Shown here: positions 6,202 through 6,498 of the stretch, one piece after another
How the letters are laid out: every line of letters starts with the position of its first letter
Numbering within the stretch: position 1 is the first letter of the stretch
From: JAFDZV01 sp966128725
GTDB lineage: Bacteria > Bacteroidota > Ignavibacteria > OLB7
Direction of reading: 5' to 3'
DNA: 6,498 bases
NCBI GenBank assembly: GCA_966128725.1
Contig: CBHYLN010000215.1
Span: forward strand, 1-6,498
Notes under the pieces: model-generated
What the model was told of the DNA's origin: nothing
Database searches by the model: none
Seen by the model: the letters and a program-made list of their open reading frames with translations, nothing else
Position numbers and translations under genes: made by a program

Positions 6202-6498
6202 CCAATGCCTCGTGCGCTCCTGTTGGAGAGGTCCGGAGCGTTGGTGAGCCAGGCGCGCGCCTTACCACATTTCCCAATCCCGGCCGCGATCGACTTGTGG
6301 TGCAATTCGCCGAGTCCATTGTCATCCCGGCCCGGCTTGCCTTGGTTGACCCGCTTGGCCGGGCCGTGGCAACGCGGGACGTTGCCGGCGGAAGCGATCG
6401 TGTGGAGCTGGATGTAGCGCGCCTGCCGCGCGGTGCCTATCTGCTGAACGTCACAAGCGACAACCGGACCGTTGCGGGTCAGGCGGTGATGCTGACGG
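6195..6498 (+). pseudogene. Out-of-frame continuation of the 5206 gene: T9SS C-terminal sorting domain, 3'-partial
   Basis: In the frame whose codons start at 6195, 6198 and so on, no stop occurs up to the right edge. The encoded segment has a short linker (L-L-T-N-A-S-C-A-P-V-G) and then a complete-looking T9SS domain: T-F-P-N-P-G (from 6267), L-V-V-Q-F, L-A-L-V-D-P-L-G-R-A-V, then L-P-R-G-A-Y-L-L-N-V and A-G-Q-A-V-M-L. This frame is closed upstream by TGA at 6147-6149, and the segment has no start, ribosome binding site or signal peptide of its own, so it is the tail of the preceding gene. One extra base near 6190-6198 would join the frames, for instance CGG-TTG-CTG in place of CG-TTG-CTG. 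Whether the lesion is biological or a sequencing error cannot be told here. Confidence 0.8.

Noticed and set aside
6205..6417. 70-codon frame after the hydrolase-like gene
   Set aside because: It lies in the same frame as the broken upstream part and overlaps the sorting domain, which is encoded in another frame and is far better supported.

Overview
The window looks like part of a GC-rich genome from the Bacteroidota/Chlorobiota superphylum. The main reason is two C-terminal domains of the type IX secretion system (T9SS) type A kind, carrying the PNP start motif and an 'L-P-x-G-x-Y' strand. The first belongs to a giant modular surface protein, and the second lies in a shifted reading frame at the right edge. 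The high GC content and an SBBP/Ig/cohesin-like architecture would fit a lineage outside classical Bacteroidia, such as Kapabacteria or Ignavibacteria. That placement is inference; no marker gene is present.

Layout: all recognisable genes are on the + strand. Positions 1-4287 hold the 3' part of a very long secreted protein. It runs in order: SBBP beta-propeller-type repeats, about twelve Ig/PKD-like modules, a cohesin-like module, and a T9SS sorting domain. Its start lies to the left of the window. After a 252-base gap comes a small cysteine-rich exported protein (4540-4938) with a textbook Shine-Dalgarno sequence. After a further 267-base gap, which contains a strong hairpin, comes a secreted protein resembling a TIM-barrel glycoside hydrolase (5206-6201). 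Its frame closes at 6201, but the next ~300 bases in the -1 frame encode a clear T9SS sorting domain that runs off the right edge. The simplest reading is one gene of more than 430 codons broken by a single-base deletion near 6190-6198, either real or a sequencing/assembly error.

All three products appear to be exported (two by signal peptide, two by T9SS domain), so the region is a cluster of cell-surface or secreted proteins. Gaps of ~250 bases suggest separate transcription units rather than a tight operon. No tRNA, rRNA, CRISPR array, insertion sequence or origin was seen. The most useful observations are the detached sorting domain, the duplicated three-module block inside the giant protein, and the unclassified eight-cysteine secreted protein.
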